This document shows positions 39,795 through 48,291 of a stretch of DNA of 64,000 nucleotides, one piece after another (position 1 is the stretch's first letter; each line of letters opens with the position of its first letter). The notes beneath the pieces are model-generated. The model did not search any database and was not told the DNA's origin. It saw nothing but the letters and a program-made list of their open reading frames with translations. Source of the stretch: Streptomyces hyderabadensis (lineage in GTDB: Bacteria > Actinomycetota > Actinomycetes > Streptomycetales > Streptomycetaceae); contig NZ_JAIOJZ010000032.1 of the NCBI RefSeq assembly GCF_020404845.1, forward strand, positions 17,594 through 81,593. The letters are read 5' to 3'. Made by a program: the position numbers and the translations under genes.

Positions 39795-40193
39795 ATGACG
39801 TCGCACCAGAACACCCAGACCATGAAGCCCGCGACCGCGGCGAAGAAGCTGGGTGTGTACCTCGAAGCCACACCCGCCGAGTTCCGGGAGGGCGTCGTCA
39901 CGCGGGCCGAGTTGAACGCGCTCCAGGCCGACCCGCCCGCGTGGCTGCGCGAGCTGCGGCGCGACGGTCCGCACCCGCGGCCGGTGGTGGCGGCCAAGCT
40001 GGGCGTCTCCATCGCGGGGCTGCACCGGGGCGGGGTCACCGAGCCGCTCACCACGGAGCAGATCGACGCGCTGAAGCAGGAGCGGCCGGAGTGGCTGGAG
40101 CGCGAGCAGGCGGTCCAGGCCGAGGTGCGCAAGGAGGCGGCCCGCGTGAAGAAGCTGCACGCCGAGCGGGCGGAGCGCGCGGAGCGCGGCTGA
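39795..40193 (+). CDS. DUF5997 family protein
   Basis: A 132-residue actinobacterial protein of unknown function. It starts MTSHQNTQTMKPATAAKKLGVYLEATPAEFRE and contains LRELRRDGPHPRPVVAAKLGVSIAGLHRGGVTEPLTTEQIDALK (about residues 55-98), which looks like a small helical DNA-binding-like module (AAKLGVSIAGLHR is HTH-like). The C-terminus is a charged coiled coil (REQAVQAEVRKEAARVKKLHAERAERAER). It is divergent from the HTH-less LysR-like protein, sharing a 58-bp promoter interval. It might supply the DNA-binding function that partner lacks; this is speculation. Confidence 0.8.
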   Translation: MTSHQNTQTMKPATAAKKLGVYLEATPAEFREGVVTRAELNALQADPPAWLRELRRDGPHPRPVVAAKLGVSIAGLHRGGVTEPLTTEQIDALKQERPEWLEREQAVQAEVRKEAARVKKLHAERAERAERG

Positions 40194-40221
40194 GCGGCCG
40201 CCGGGCCCGGCGGCCGCCCGC

Positions 40222-40713
40222 TCACTCCTCGGCCTTCTGCGCGGTCAGACTCCACGCGTACTGCAGCCAGTCCGACACCACGACCGCGCTCAGGCCCACG
40301 CACACCAGCCGCCCCGCCCGGGGAGCCACGGCGTAGGTGCCCACGAGTCCGCCGGCCACCCAGGCCGAGGTGCAGAACGGGCAGGAGATCAGGTCACCGA
40401 CGGCGCGGCGCAGACCGGTGCCGCGCCCGGCGTCCATCACCTCGTTGGCGTTGCCCTCCCGCTCGCGGCGGGTGAACGGGGCCCGCAGGAAGCTGGTCAC
40501 CCTGTCCTTGGTCAGCAGCCGGGAGGCCTTGAACGTGGCCGTGCCCAGCAGGACCACGTCCCAGGCGGGGACGGTGTCCGGGAGCCGGACGCCCCGGCGC
40601 CACGCCGTCACCGCGAACGCGCCCGCCGTGGCGGCGAAGGTCGTGGCGAGCGCCGCGTAGCCGCCGAGGGGTGTCTCCTCCCCGTCGGCATAGCGCTGCT
40701 CAAGGTCCGTCAT
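40222..40713 (-). CDS. DUF1360 domain membrane protein
   Basis: A 163-residue protein with about three membrane segments (ALATTFAATAGAFAV, VPAWDVVLLGTATFKASRLLT, VAGGLVGTYAVAP) and the family's SCPFCTSAWVAG motif (about residues 107-118), whose CPFC pair could be redox-active or metal-binding. DUF1360 proteins are also found in spore-related loci of Bacillus; the role in Streptomyces is unknown. It lies downstream of the DUF2267 gene on the same strand, separated by a tandem-repeat tract. Confidence 0.85.
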   Translation of the reverse strand: MTDLEQRYADGEETPLGGYAALATTFAATAGAFAVTAWRRGVRLPDTVPAWDVVLLGTATFKASRLLTKDRVTSFLRAPFTRREREGNANEVMDAGRGTGLRRAVGDLISCPFCTSAWVAGGLVGTYAVAPRAGRLVCVGLSAVVVSDWLQYAWSLTAQKAEE

Positions 40714-40728
40714 GGGGTCTCCTCGGTG

Positions 40729-40798
40729 TCAGTGGGGTACCGGGGCCAGTGGGGTACCGGGATCAGTGGAGTACCGGTGGTCAGTGGGGTGCCGGGCC
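40729..40798. repeat. Four-copy 17-18-bp tandem repeat over the DUF2267 stop codon
   Basis: Units with the core CAGTGGGGTACCGGG begin (AGTGG) at 40731, 40748, 40765 and 40783 (periods 17, 17, 18). The last copy overlaps the stop codon and final residues of the DUF2267 gene; the first three fill most of the gap to the DUF1360 gene. Confidence 0.8.
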
Positions 40799-41167
40799 GC
40801 CGAAGAGGTCGGCGCAGTCGGCGGGCAGCCGGGCCATCAGGTGCTCGACGCGTTCGCGGGGCACCGCCTCGGCGAGGGTGGAGAGCACCGCGCCCGCGTC
40901 CCATTCGGCGGTGCGCGGCCGGGCGCCGGTCTGCTGGGCCACCCGCCGCAGGAACTCGGCGCGGCCGAAGGTCTCGGGGCGCCCGCGTTCCAGGCGCAGC
41001 GCGTCGTCCAGGGGGGCGGGCAGCTCGCGGGCCAGTCCGGCGGCGTCCTCCGGCGGGATGCGGGAGGCGATCACCCACAGGACGGCCGTGGTGACCTGCT
41101 CGGCCTCGTCGTCGCCGTGGAACTCACCGCGGTCGCGGACCCGGGTGAGGAATTCGTCGAGCCGCAC
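40781..41167 (-). CDS. DUF2267 domain protein
   Basis: A 128-residue protein matching the DUF2267 family: VRLDEFLTRVRDRGEFHGDDEAEQVTTAVLWVIASRIPPEDAAGLARELPAPL. The GTG start is set by AAGGAGG seven bases upstream. DUF2267 proteins are small, helical, cytosolic and often induced by stress; no activity is known. The last residues (GGPAPH) are encoded by the final unit of a tandem repeat, so its C-terminus may vary between strains. It is downstream of the glycosyltransferase gene, with 97 bp between. Confidence 0.85.
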   Translation of the reverse strand: MRLDEFLTRVRDRGEFHGDDEAEQVTTAVLWVIASRIPPEDAAGLARELPAPLDDALRLERGRPETFGRAEFLRRVAQQTGARPRTAEWDAGAVLSTLAEAVPRERVEHLMARLPADCADLFGGPAPH

Positions 41168-41264
41168 GGCGTCGCCTCCTTGTGCCGGTTCCCGCTCCGG
41201 GGCGGGTGCCCCGCGACCGTCCGGGGAAACGGGCATGCGCGCACCCCCCTCAGGCACCGCGCCC

Positions 41265-42440
41265 TCACGTTCGTGCGTCGGCGCGCGCGGCGTCGGCCGC
41301 CTCGGTCACCAGGGTCAGGGCGTCGGCGTGGTCGGTGAACAGCGCGCGTCCGGCGGCGATGCGCAGCCTCCGGTCCGGGCCCGGTGCGGTGAGCCTGCGC
41401 AGCGCTGCCAGCAGTGCGGGACCGTCCTCGGCGACCTCGGACACCCCGAGTGCGGCCATCCGCCGTACGCCGTCCGCGCCGTGGCCGGGGATGGGACGGT
41501 GGCCGACGACCGGCAGCCCGGCCGCGAGCGCCTGAACGGCGGTCTGGCCGGCCGCGTTGTCGATCAGGGCGCGGGCGGCGTGCAACAGGCCCGGCATGTC
41601 CGTCACCCAGCCCAGGGCGAGGACGCCCGGTGTGCCGGACAGGCTGCGGCGCAGCCGCTGATTGTCGCCGCAGAGCACGACCGGCAGGTAGCCGTGGCCG
41701 GCCAGGAGCCGGACGGTGGTCTCCAGGTGCGAGCCGACGCCCCAGGCACCGGCGGACAGCACCACGGCGGGCCGCCCGGGGCCGAGCCGGTCGAAGGTCT
41801 CCCGCCAGGGTGCCGCCCCCGGCACGTCGTCGGCCGAGAACTCCGGCGCCACGACGGGAGCGCACGTCGCCGCGGGCGTGCCGGTGCCGGCCCGCACCTC
41901 GCGCGCCGCTTCCTCGGTGAGACACAGACAGCGGTCGTTGCCCCGGTGCAGCCACTGCCGGTGCGGCTCGAAGTCGATCACGAGGACGACGCCGGGCACG
42001 GGCAGCAGTCCGCGTTCGCGCAGGTGGCCGGTGAGCTGGGCGCCCAGGTGGAAGACGGGCACGACCACGTCCGCGCCCGTGCGTTCCACCAGCCGGCGCA
42101 GCCTGGGCCCGGCGAGCCGGGCCAGCGGCGTCCCGCTGGGGCGGCGGCCCGCGCCGGGCCGCAGGAAGAGGCGGTACAGCGCGGCGTAGGCCCAGGGGAA
42201 GTGCCGTACGGACCCGCGGTAGAAGCACCTGAGGGCGGTGCCCAGGCCGTACGGCAGGAGGGCGAGGACGTCGACGACCCGGGCGGTGTCGCCGCGCTCC
42301 CGGGCCCGCCGGACCAGTTCGGCGGCAACCGTGTCGTGACCGGCGCCCATGCTCGCGCTGAGCACCAGCAGGCGTCGGCCGCCCCGCGGACCGCGCGGGG
42401 CGGCGGCGCGGCGGGGCGCTGATGAGCTGCGAGGATGCAC
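41265..42440 (-). CDS. MGDG-synthase-like glycosyltransferase
   Basis: A protein of about 391 residues in the GT-B family related to plant/bacterial monogalactosyldiacylglycerol synthases and MurG. RLLVLSASMGAGHDTVAAELVRRARERGDTARVVDVL (about residues 23-59) is the N-terminal lipid-acceptor domain signature, and the C-terminal nucleotide-sugar domain includes VVLSAGAWGVGSHLETTVRLL, LGWVTDMPGLLHAARALIDNAAGQTAVQALAAGLPVV. The likely reaction is transfer of a hexose to diacylglycerol or another lipid at the membrane. The GTG start at 42440 is a guess; no ribosome-binding site settles it. It is divergent from an SDR-DMT operon. Confidence 0.85.
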   Translation of the reverse strand: MHPRSSSAPRRAAAPRGPRGGRRLLVLSASMGAGHDTVAAELVRRARERGDTARVVDVLALLPYGLGTALRCFYRGSVRHFPWAYAALYRLFLRPGAGRRPSGTPLARLAGPRLRRLVERTGADVVVPVFHLGAQLTGHLRERGLLPVPGVVLVIDFEPHRQWLHRGNDRCLCLTEEAAREVRAGTGTPAATCAPVVAPEFSADDVPGAAPWRETFDRLGPGRPAVVLSAGAWGVGSHLETTVRLLAGHGYLPVVLCGDNQRLRRSLSGTPGVLALGWVTDMPGLLHAARALIDNAAGQTAVQALAAGLPVVGHRPIPGHGADGVRRMAALGVSEVAEDGPALLAALRRLTAPGPDRRLRIAAGRALFTDHADALTLVTEAADAARADART

Positions 42441-42603
42441 GGCGGACCAAGTTGCCGCTGCGGCAGCTTCCAAACCACCGCGCAAGCGGGCGTTTCGGGT
42501 GGGCCCTGGGGGATACTCCGTGACCGCCCGTCCGGCCGGACGCCGGAGCCCGACCGCCCGGTCGGACGCCTCCCGGTGCCCGCCCCGAGCCAAGGTGGTC
42601 CCC

Positions 42604-43455
42604 ATGGTCCATGCGTTCTCCCGTCCCCGGTCCGCCCCCGGACCGCAGGTCGTCGCACCCGACGCGGACCGTGCGAGGCCCCGGCGGCCCGTCGGGGACC
42701 GGGACACGCGGACCCGCACGGCGCTGGTGACGGGGGCGTCCTCCGGCATCGGCGCGGCCGTGGCCCGTCGGCTGGGCGAGGAGCAGGGCTGGCGGCTGGT
42801 GCTCACCGGACGTGACCCGGTGCGGCTGCGCCGGGTCGCCGACGACACCTCGGCCACCGCGTTCGCCGCGGATCTCACCCTGCCCGGCGCCGACCGGCAG
42901 CTCACCGACTTCGCGCTGGCCACGGCGGGCCGGGTGGACCTGCTGGTGGCCGGCGCCGGGGTGGGCTGGGCCGGGGAGTTCCTGGACATGCCCCCGCACA
43001 CCATCGACGAGGTGCTCGACATCAACGTGCTGGCCACGCTGCGGCTGGTGCGGCTGCTGCTGCCGGGGATGGTGGCGGCGGGTTCGGGCCGGGTGGTGCT
43101 CGTCGGATCGCTGGCGGGCAGTGTCGCGGTGCGCGACGAGGCCGTGTACTCCGCCGCCAAGGCCGCGATCGGCGCCTTCGCGGACTCGCTGCGCTACGAG
43201 TTGCGGGGCACCGGCGTGGGGGTCACCCATGTGGTGCCGGGCGTCGTGGACACTCCGTTCTTCGAGCGCCGGGGCGCTCCCTACCGGCGGTCGCGGCCGC
43301 GCCCGGTGCCCCCCGAGCGCGTGGCCGACGCGGTGCGCACCGCGGTGGTGCGGGGCCGGGACGAGGTGTACGTGCCCTCGTGGCTGCGTCTGCCGTGCCG
43401 GGTGCGGGGCGCGGCTCCGGGACTGTACCGGCGGCTGGCCGCACGGTTCGGATGA
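42604..43455 (+). CDS. Short-chain dehydrogenase/reductase
   Basis: A 283-residue classical SDR preceded by a 40-residue extension of low complexity. The cofactor loop is ALVTGASSGIGAAVARRL (about residues 41-58), NNAG-equivalent VAGAGVGWAGEF, active site VLVGSLAGSVAVRDEAVYSAAKAAIGAFADSLRYEL (Ser, Tyr and Lys present), and VVPGVVDTPFFERRG. It reduces or oxidises an alcohol/carbonyl with NAD(P)(H). AAGGTGG precedes the ATG. It begins a run of SDR, DMT transporter, deacetylase and GH15, all on one strand with short gaps. Confidence 0.9.
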   Translation: MVHAFSRPRSAPGPQVVAPDADRARPRRPVGDRDTRTRTALVTGASSGIGAAVARRLGEEQGWRLVLTGRDPVRLRRVADDTSATAFAADLTLPGADRQLTDFALATAGRVDLLVAGAGVGWAGEFLDMPPHTIDEVLDINVLATLRLVRLLLPGMVAAGSGRVVLVGSLAGSVAVRDEAVYSAAKAAIGAFADSLRYELRGTGVGVTHVVPGVVDTPFFERRGAPYRRSRPRPVPPERVADAVRTAVVRGRDEVYVPSWLRLPCRVRGAAPGLYRRLAARFG

Positions 43456-43471
43456 CCGGGAGCGCGCCGCG

Positions 43472-44380
43472 GTGAGTGTCCTCACCGTCGTCCTCGCCCT
43501 GCTCGCGGCGCTGTCCAACGCTGCGGCGTCGGTACTGCAGCGCCGGGCCGCGGCGCAGGACGAGGACCGGGCCGGGGCCAGGCACACGGCGCTGCGCTCG
43601 TTGCTGCGGCTGGTGCGGGACCGGTACTGGGTCGGCGGGGCGGCGCTGCTGGCGCTGACGACGGTGCTGCAGGCGGCCGCGCTTGCGGTGGGCAGTCTGG
43701 CCGTCGTCCAGCCGCTGATGGCCACCGAACTCCTGTTCACGTTGATGGTCGGCAGTGCGGTCTTCCACCGGCGTCCGGACTCGCGGACGTGGCTGGCGTT
43801 CGTCGCGCTGGCCGTGGGGCTCGCGCTGTTCCTCGGCTCCGCCGCACCGGCCCCCGGTCACGACACCGCCACCGGGGGCCGGTGGATCTGGGCGGGGCTG
43901 GCGCTGTTCGTCCTGATCGCGGTCCTCGCCTCGGTCGGCAGCCTGGTGCACGGGGCGCCCCGCGCCGCGCTCTTCGGATCGGCGTCCGCGGTGGGGTTCG
44001 GCGGTACGGCGGCGCTGCTCAAGGAAGTGACCGGACGGCTCCCCCAGGGGGTGGGCGAGGTACTGACCCAGTGGCCGCCGTACGCCACCGCGGTGGTGGG
44101 CGTGGCCAGCTTCCTGCTGTTGCAGAGTGCCCTGCGGGCGGGGACCCTGGCGGCCTCGCAGCCGGCCCTGACCCTCGGCGACGCGCTGACCAGCGTCGCC
44201 CTGGGCTGGGCACTGTTCGGCGAGGAGATCCTGCTCGGGGTGCGGGTGCTGCCCGAGCTGATCGGCGTGGCGCTGATCGGTCTGGGCAGCGTCGGGCTGG
44301 CCCGGGCACCGTCGGTGCACGGTGCCTGGGACACGGCCCCGGCGGCGCGGGACGGCCCCGGGCAGACGGTCCAGAGGTGA
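43472..44380 (+). CDS. DMT-superfamily membrane transporter
   Basis: A 302-residue membrane protein with about nine or ten hydrophobic helices in two EamA-like halves (LTVVLALLAALSNAAASVLQRRAA; LLALTTVLQAAALAVGSLAVVQPLMATELLFTLMVG; later LLQSALRAGTLAASQPALTLGDALTSVALGWALFGE). The repeated xQPLMATE/SQPALTL positions match the family's QPL pattern. It probably exports a small metabolite. It lies 16 bp after the SDR gene, so the two are co-transcribed. Substrate is unknown. Confidence 0.88.
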   Translation: MSVLTVVLALLAALSNAAASVLQRRAAAQDEDRAGARHTALRSLLRLVRDRYWVGGAALLALTTVLQAAALAVGSLAVVQPLMATELLFTLMVGSAVFHRRPDSRTWLAFVALAVGLALFLGSAAPAPGHDTATGGRWIWAGLALFVLIAVLASVGSLVHGAPRAALFGSASAVGFGGTAALLKEVTGRLPQGVGEVLTQWPPYATAVVGVASFLLLQSALRAGTLAASQPALTLGDALTSVALGWALFGEEILLGVRVLPELIGVALIGLGSVGLARAPSVHGAWDTAPAARDGPGQTVQR

Positions 44381-44412
44381 GCGGTGAGCGGCACAAGGTG
44401 AGCGGTGAGCGG
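44375..44412. repeat. 17-bp direct repeat at the DMT gene end
   Basis: AGGTGAGCGGTGAGCGG occurs at 44375-44391 and 44396-44412; the first copy includes the transporter's TGA stop codon. Confidence 0.7.
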
Positions 44413-44463
44413 AAGCGTCGGACGATCGAACGACCCTGGGACGCACGACCTGGAGGAGACGCG

Positions 44464-45309
44464 GTGAACAGAGCGGAGGCACCACGGATGCGGCACGGGT
44501 TCCGCACCGGGCGGGCGGTGTACGCCGGGGCTCCGGTCGTCGCCGCCGCGCTGGCCCACATCGGTCCGGCCGCGACCTGGCTGCCGGGACTGCGCCGCCG
44601 CCTGTTCCCCGGTCTGGCCGGTCTCGGCAGCCCCGGTCACGTGGCGCTCACCTTCGACGACGGCCCCGATCCGGTGTCCACGCCGCGGTTCCTCGACGCA
44701 CTGGACGGACTCGGGGTGCGGGCCACGTTCTTCGTCCTGGGCGAGAACGTCCTGCGGCACCCCGCGCCGGCCCGTGAACTGGTCCGGCGCGGACACGAAC
44801 TCGCCGTGCACGGCTGGACGCACGACCGCCCCTGGTGGTCGTCGCCGGCCCGGGACGCGCGCGAGCTGCTGCGTGCCGTCCGGGTGGTGGGCGAGGTGAC
44901 CGGGAGTGTCCCGCACTGGTACCGGCCGCCCTACGGCATCCTCACCTCCGGTCGCTGGGCGGCCGCCCGCCGGGCCGGGCTGCGGCCCGTGCTGTGGACC
45001 GCGTGGGGCAAGGACTGGCGGCACGACGCCACGCCCGCTTCGGTCCGCGCGACCGTGGCGGCGGACCTGGACGGGGGTGGCACGGTCCTCCTGCACGACA
45101 CCGACCACGCCTCCGCCCCGGGCAGCTGGCGGGCCACCCTCGGTGCGCTGCCGGACATCGTGCGCGACTGCCGCGGGGCGGGGTGGGCTGTGGGGCCCCT
45201 GGGCGAGCACGGGACCGGGACCGGCGGGGCCGGGGTGGCGTCCGTGACCGGGGTGACGACGGCCGGGACGACGGGGCAGGCACCGTTTCGGTCACCGGCG
45301 CCGGGATAG
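44464..45309 (+). CDS. Polysaccharide deacetylase family protein (NodB domain)
   Basis: A 281-residue protein with a NodB homology domain: HVALTFDDGPDPVSTPRFLDAL (motif 1, DD pair), HELAVHGWTHDRPWW (motif 2, HxxxH equivalent HGWTH), RPPYGILT (motif 3), and HDTDHA near the end (motif 5). It should remove acetyl groups from a GlcNAc polymer or peptidoglycan. A hydrophobic N-terminal stretch (VYAGAPVVAAALAHIG) may be a membrane anchor, placing the domain outside. The start GTG follows GGAGGAG. The last 40 residues are Thr/Gly-rich. Confidence 0.9.
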   Translation: MNRAEAPRMRHGFRTGRAVYAGAPVVAAALAHIGPAATWLPGLRRRLFPGLAGLGSPGHVALTFDDGPDPVSTPRFLDALDGLGVRATFFVLGENVLRHPAPARELVRRGHELAVHGWTHDRPWWSSPARDARELLRAVRVVGEVTGSVPHWYRPPYGILTSGRWAAARRAGLRPVLWTAWGKDWRHDATPASVRATVAADLDGGGTVLLHDTDHASAPGSWRATLGALPDIVRDCRGAGWAVGPLGEHGTGTGGAGVASVTGVTTAGTTGQAPFRSPAPG

Positions 45310-45319
45310 CCGTAGCGTC

Positions 45320-47098
45320 ATGAACGACAGCGACGAGCGGCGCGCGGCGGCACCGGACACCTCGTGCCCGCCCTGGGCACTGCGCGAGTACGCCGTTCTC
45401 GCCGACGGTGAGCGGGGAGCGGTCCTGGACCCCCGGGGCCGGATCGTGTGGCTGTGCGCCCCGCGGTGGCACGACGACGCGGTGTTCTCGGCGCTGATCG
45501 GCGGAGCGGGGCACTTCACCGTGGAGCCGGCGGACCCCTGGCACGTCTGGGGCGGCTCCTACGAGGAGGGGACGCTGATCCGGATCAGCCGGTGGGTGAC
45601 CGCCGGCTGCGTGATCGAGTGCCGGGAGGCCCTGGCGCTGCCGGCCCGCACGGACCGGCTCGTACTGCTGCGCCGCATGCGCGTGGAACGGGGCGAGGCG
45701 CGGCTGCGCCTGGACCTGGACCCGCGGCCCGGATTCGGGGAGGCCCGGATGCGCGACCCCCGGCGGGACCGGGGGGTGTGGACGGCCGGGGCCGAGGGGC
45801 TGCGGATGCGGCTCGCGGGGGCGCCGGACGCGGTGTGGCGGGACGGGGCCGGGCTGTGCGGCGAGTTCCGGCTGCGCGAGGGCGAGACGCACGACCTGGT
45901 GCTGGAACTGTCCCAGCGGCCGGAGACCGGGCCGCTGGACGCCGACGCGCTGTGGCGGGCCACCGAACGGGAGTGGCGGCGGGCGGTGCCGGACTGTTCG
46001 CGGCTGGTCGCGCCCCGCGACGCCCGGCACGCGTACGCCGTGCTGCACGGGCTGACCAGCGTCTCGGGCGGGATGGTCGCCGCCGCGACCACGTCCCTGC
46101 CGGAACGGGCCAACAGCGGGCGCAACTACGACTACCGCTACGCATGGCTGCGCGACCAGTGCTACGCCGGTCTCGCGGTCGCCGCGCACGGGCCGCACCC
46201 CCTGGTCGACGACGCCGTGCGCTTCGTCGCCGAGCGCGTGCTCGCGGACGGCGACGGGGTGCGCCCCGCCTACACGGTCGACGGGCGGCCGGTCGGGAAG
46301 GAACGCTCCCTGCGTCTGCCCGGCTATCCCGGCGGCAACGACCACGTGGGCAACGACGCGGGCGCCCAGTTCCAGCTGGACACCTTCGGCGAGGCGCTGC
46401 AGTTGTTCGCCGCGGCCGCCGCGCACGACCGGCTGACCGACGAGGCGGAACGGGCGGCGGCCGTCGCGGTGGACGTCGTCGAGCGGCAGTGGTCGAAACC
46501 GGAGGCCGGTCTGTGGGAGCTGGAGGACCGGTGGTGGACCCACTCCCGGCTGAGCGTGGTGTGCGGTCTGCGGCGGATGGCCGGGGTGCTGCCCGGGGCC
46601 GCGGGGCGCCGGTGTGCCGACCTCGCCGACACGGTGCTGCGGGAGACCCGGCGCCGCTGCCTGCGCGCCGACGGCCGCTGGCGGCGGGCCGAGGACGACG
46701 ACGGGCCGGAGGCCGCGCTGCTGGTGCCGATGGCCCGCGGCTGCGCGTTCGGGGACGGCGACGGCGACGCCGCCACGCGTGCGTACGTCGAGTCCCGCCT
46801 GGCCGAGGACGGGTACCTGTACCGCTTCGAACACCCCGGGGTGCCGCTCGGCGAGGCCGAGGGCGCCTTTCTGCTCTGCGGCTTCACGATGGCGCTCGCC
46901 ACGCACCGGGTCGGCGACCGGGTCGGCGCGTTCCGCTGGTTCGAGCGGACCCGGGCGGCCTGCGGACCGCCCGGGCTGTTCGCCGAGGAGTACGACGTGC
47001 GCCAGCGGCAGCTCCGCGGCAATCTCCCGCAGGCCTTCGTGCACGCCATGATGCTGGAGTGCGCGGTCCGCCTGGCCGGCGAGTCGACCCTGCCCTGA
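45320..47098 (+). CDS. Glycoside hydrolase family 15 protein
   Basis: A 592-residue GH15 enzyme (glucoamylase, glucodextranase or trehalase type). The N-terminal beta-sandwich (about residues 18-225) starts REYAVLADGERGAVLDPRGRIVWLCAPRW. The (alpha/alpha)6 barrel begins at NYDYRYAWLRDQCYAGLA, with GLWELEDRWWTHSRLSVVCGL holding the proposed general acid and LFAEEYDVRQRQLRGNLPQAFVHA the general base region. No signal peptide, so it acts on an internal alpha-glucan or trehalose. It is the last gene of the SDR-DMT-deacetylase run, 10 bp after the deacetylase. Confidence 0.9.
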   Translation: MNDSDERRAAAPDTSCPPWALREYAVLADGERGAVLDPRGRIVWLCAPRWHDDAVFSALIGGAGHFTVEPADPWHVWGGSYEEGTLIRISRWVTAGCVIECREALALPARTDRLVLLRRMRVERGEARLRLDLDPRPGFGEARMRDPRRDRGVWTAGAEGLRMRLAGAPDAVWRDGAGLCGEFRLREGETHDLVLELSQRPETGPLDADALWRATEREWRRAVPDCSRLVAPRDARHAYAVLHGLTSVSGGMVAAATTSLPERANSGRNYDYRYAWLRDQCYAGLAVAAHGPHPLVDDAVRFVAERVLADGDGVRPAYTVDGRPVGKERSLRLPGYPGGNDHVGNDAGAQFQLDTFGEALQLFAAAAAHDRLTDEAERAAAVAVDVVERQWSKPEAGLWELEDRWWTHSRLSVVCGLRRMAGVLPGAAGRRCADLADTVLRETRRRCLRADGRWRRAEDDDGPEAALLVPMARGCAFGDGDGDAATRAYVESRLAEDGYLYRFEHPGVPLGEAEGAFLLCGFTMALATHRVGDRVGAFRWFERTRAACGPPGLFAEEYDVRQRQLRGNLPQAFVHAMMLECAVRLAGESTLP

Positions 47099-47122
47099 GC
47101 CTTCCCTGCCCTGAGCCTTCCC
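47091..47122. repeat. 16-bp tandem repeat over the GH15 stop codon
   Basis: TGCCCTGAGCCTTCCC is repeated head to tail at 47091-47106 and 47107-47122; the first copy contains the TGA stop. Confidence 0.75.
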
Positions 47123-47139
47123 TGCCCCGGGTCTCCCCC

Positions 47140-48291
47140 TCAGGCGGCCGCCCCCGCCTCCGTCACCCCCCGGTGGAGCGAGTCCCGGTGGATCGGTTCC
47201 GCCCCGCCGGTCAGGGGCGCGCCGGTGCCGCCGCGGCGGGCCGCCACGATCTCCGCCACGATGGACAGGGCCGTCTCCTCCGGGGTGCGGGCGCCCAGAT
47301 CGAGGCCGATCGGTGAGCGGAGCCCGGACAGCTCGTCCTCGGTCAGGCCCGCCTCCCGCAGCCGGCGGTGGCGGTCCTCGTGGGTGCGGCGCGAGCCCAT
47401 GGCGCCGACGAACGCGACCGGCCTGCGCAGCGCCTCCGTCAGCAGCGGCACGTCGAACTTGGCGTCGTGGGTGAGCACGCACAGCACCGTGCGTCCGTCG
47501 GTGCGGGTGCGTCGCAGATAGCGGTGCGGCCAGTCGACGACGACCTCGTCGGCCTCCGGGAAGCGGGCCCGGGTGGCGAAGACGGGCCGGGCGTCGCACA
47601 CCGTGACGTGATGCCCGAGGAACTTCCCGGCCCGCACCAGCGCCGCGGCGAAGTCGACCGCACCGAAGACGATCATGCGGGGCGGCGGCACGCTGGACTC
47701 GACGAGCAGGGTGAGCCCGCCGGGGCAGTGCGACCCGTCCTCCGAGAGTCCGACCGTGGCGGTGCGTCCGGCGTCCAGCAGGGCAGCCGCCTCGGCGGCG
47801 GCGTTGCGGTCCAGCTCGGGGTGGCCGCCGAGACCGCCCTCGCAGGATCCGTCGGCTCGGACCAGCAGCGCCCGGCCCAGCAGCTCGGCCGGGCCCCGGA
47901 CGATCCGGGCGAGGGCCGCGGTCCCGCCCCGGGCGGCGGTCGACAGGGCCGCCCGGAACACCTCGCGCGACGGCGCGTCCGCGCCGACCGGCGTGACCAG
48001 CACGTCGATGACTCCGCCGCAGGTCAGCCCGACCGCGAAGGCGTCGTCGTCGCTGTAGCCGAAGCGTCTGCGCACGCTCTCGCCGCTGTCCAGGGCCTCG
48101 GCGCACAGCTCGTACACCGCGCCCTCCACACAGCCGCCGGAGACCGAGCCGATCACCGTGCCTTCGCGGTCGACGGCGAGCGCCGCGCCGGGCCCGCGCG
48201 GTGCGCTGCCGCCGACCGAGACGACACTGGCGACGGCGAACTCCCGCCCCTGGGCGAGCCAGCCGTCCAGCTCGTCGGCGATGTCAAGCAT
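47140..48291 (-). CDS. XdhC/PaoD-type molybdenum enzyme maturation factor
   Basis: A 383-residue protein of the XdhC/CoxI family, which binds Moco, supports its sulfuration and inserts it into xanthine-dehydrogenase-type enzymes. The N-terminal XdhC domain reads FAVASVVSVGGSAPRGPGAALAVDREGTVIGSVSGGCVEGAVYE (about residues 18-61) with the conserved GGCVE cysteine, and a Rossmann-like C-domain has VFGAVDFAAALVRAGKFLGHHVTVCDARPVF and VGAMGSRRTHEDR. Its ATG overlaps the stop of the molybdenum subunit gene by eight bases, and it is the last gene of the operon, so it is the dedicated chaperone (PaoD equivalent). Confidence 0.92.
   Translation of the reverse strand: MLDIADELDGWLAQGREFAVASVVSVGGSAPRGPGAALAVDREGTVIGSVSGGCVEGAVYELCAEALDSGESVRRRFGYSDDDAFAVGLTCGGVIDVLVTPVGADAPSREVFRAALSTAARGGTAALARIVRGPAELLGRALLVRADGSCEGGLGGHPELDRNAAAEAAALLDAGRTATVGLSEDGSHCPGGLTLLVESSVPPPRMIVFGAVDFAAALVRAGKFLGHHVTVCDARPVFATRARFPEADEVVVDWPHRYLRRTRTDGRTVLCVLTHDAKFDVPLLTEALRRPVAFVGAMGSRRTHEDRHRRLREAGLTEDELSGLRSPIGLDLGARTPEETALSIVAEIVAARRGGTGAPLTGGAEPIHRDSLHRGVTEAGAAA

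Noticed and set aside
40729..40798. CRISPR-like array
   Set aside because: Units are 17-18 bp, directly adjacent without spacers, and no cas genes are near; it is a simple tandem repeat.
44942..48106. Open frame of 1054 codons on the minus strand
   Set aside because: It lies across the GH15 and deacetylase genes in a non-coding frame and has no recognisable domain; the real genes explain the region.
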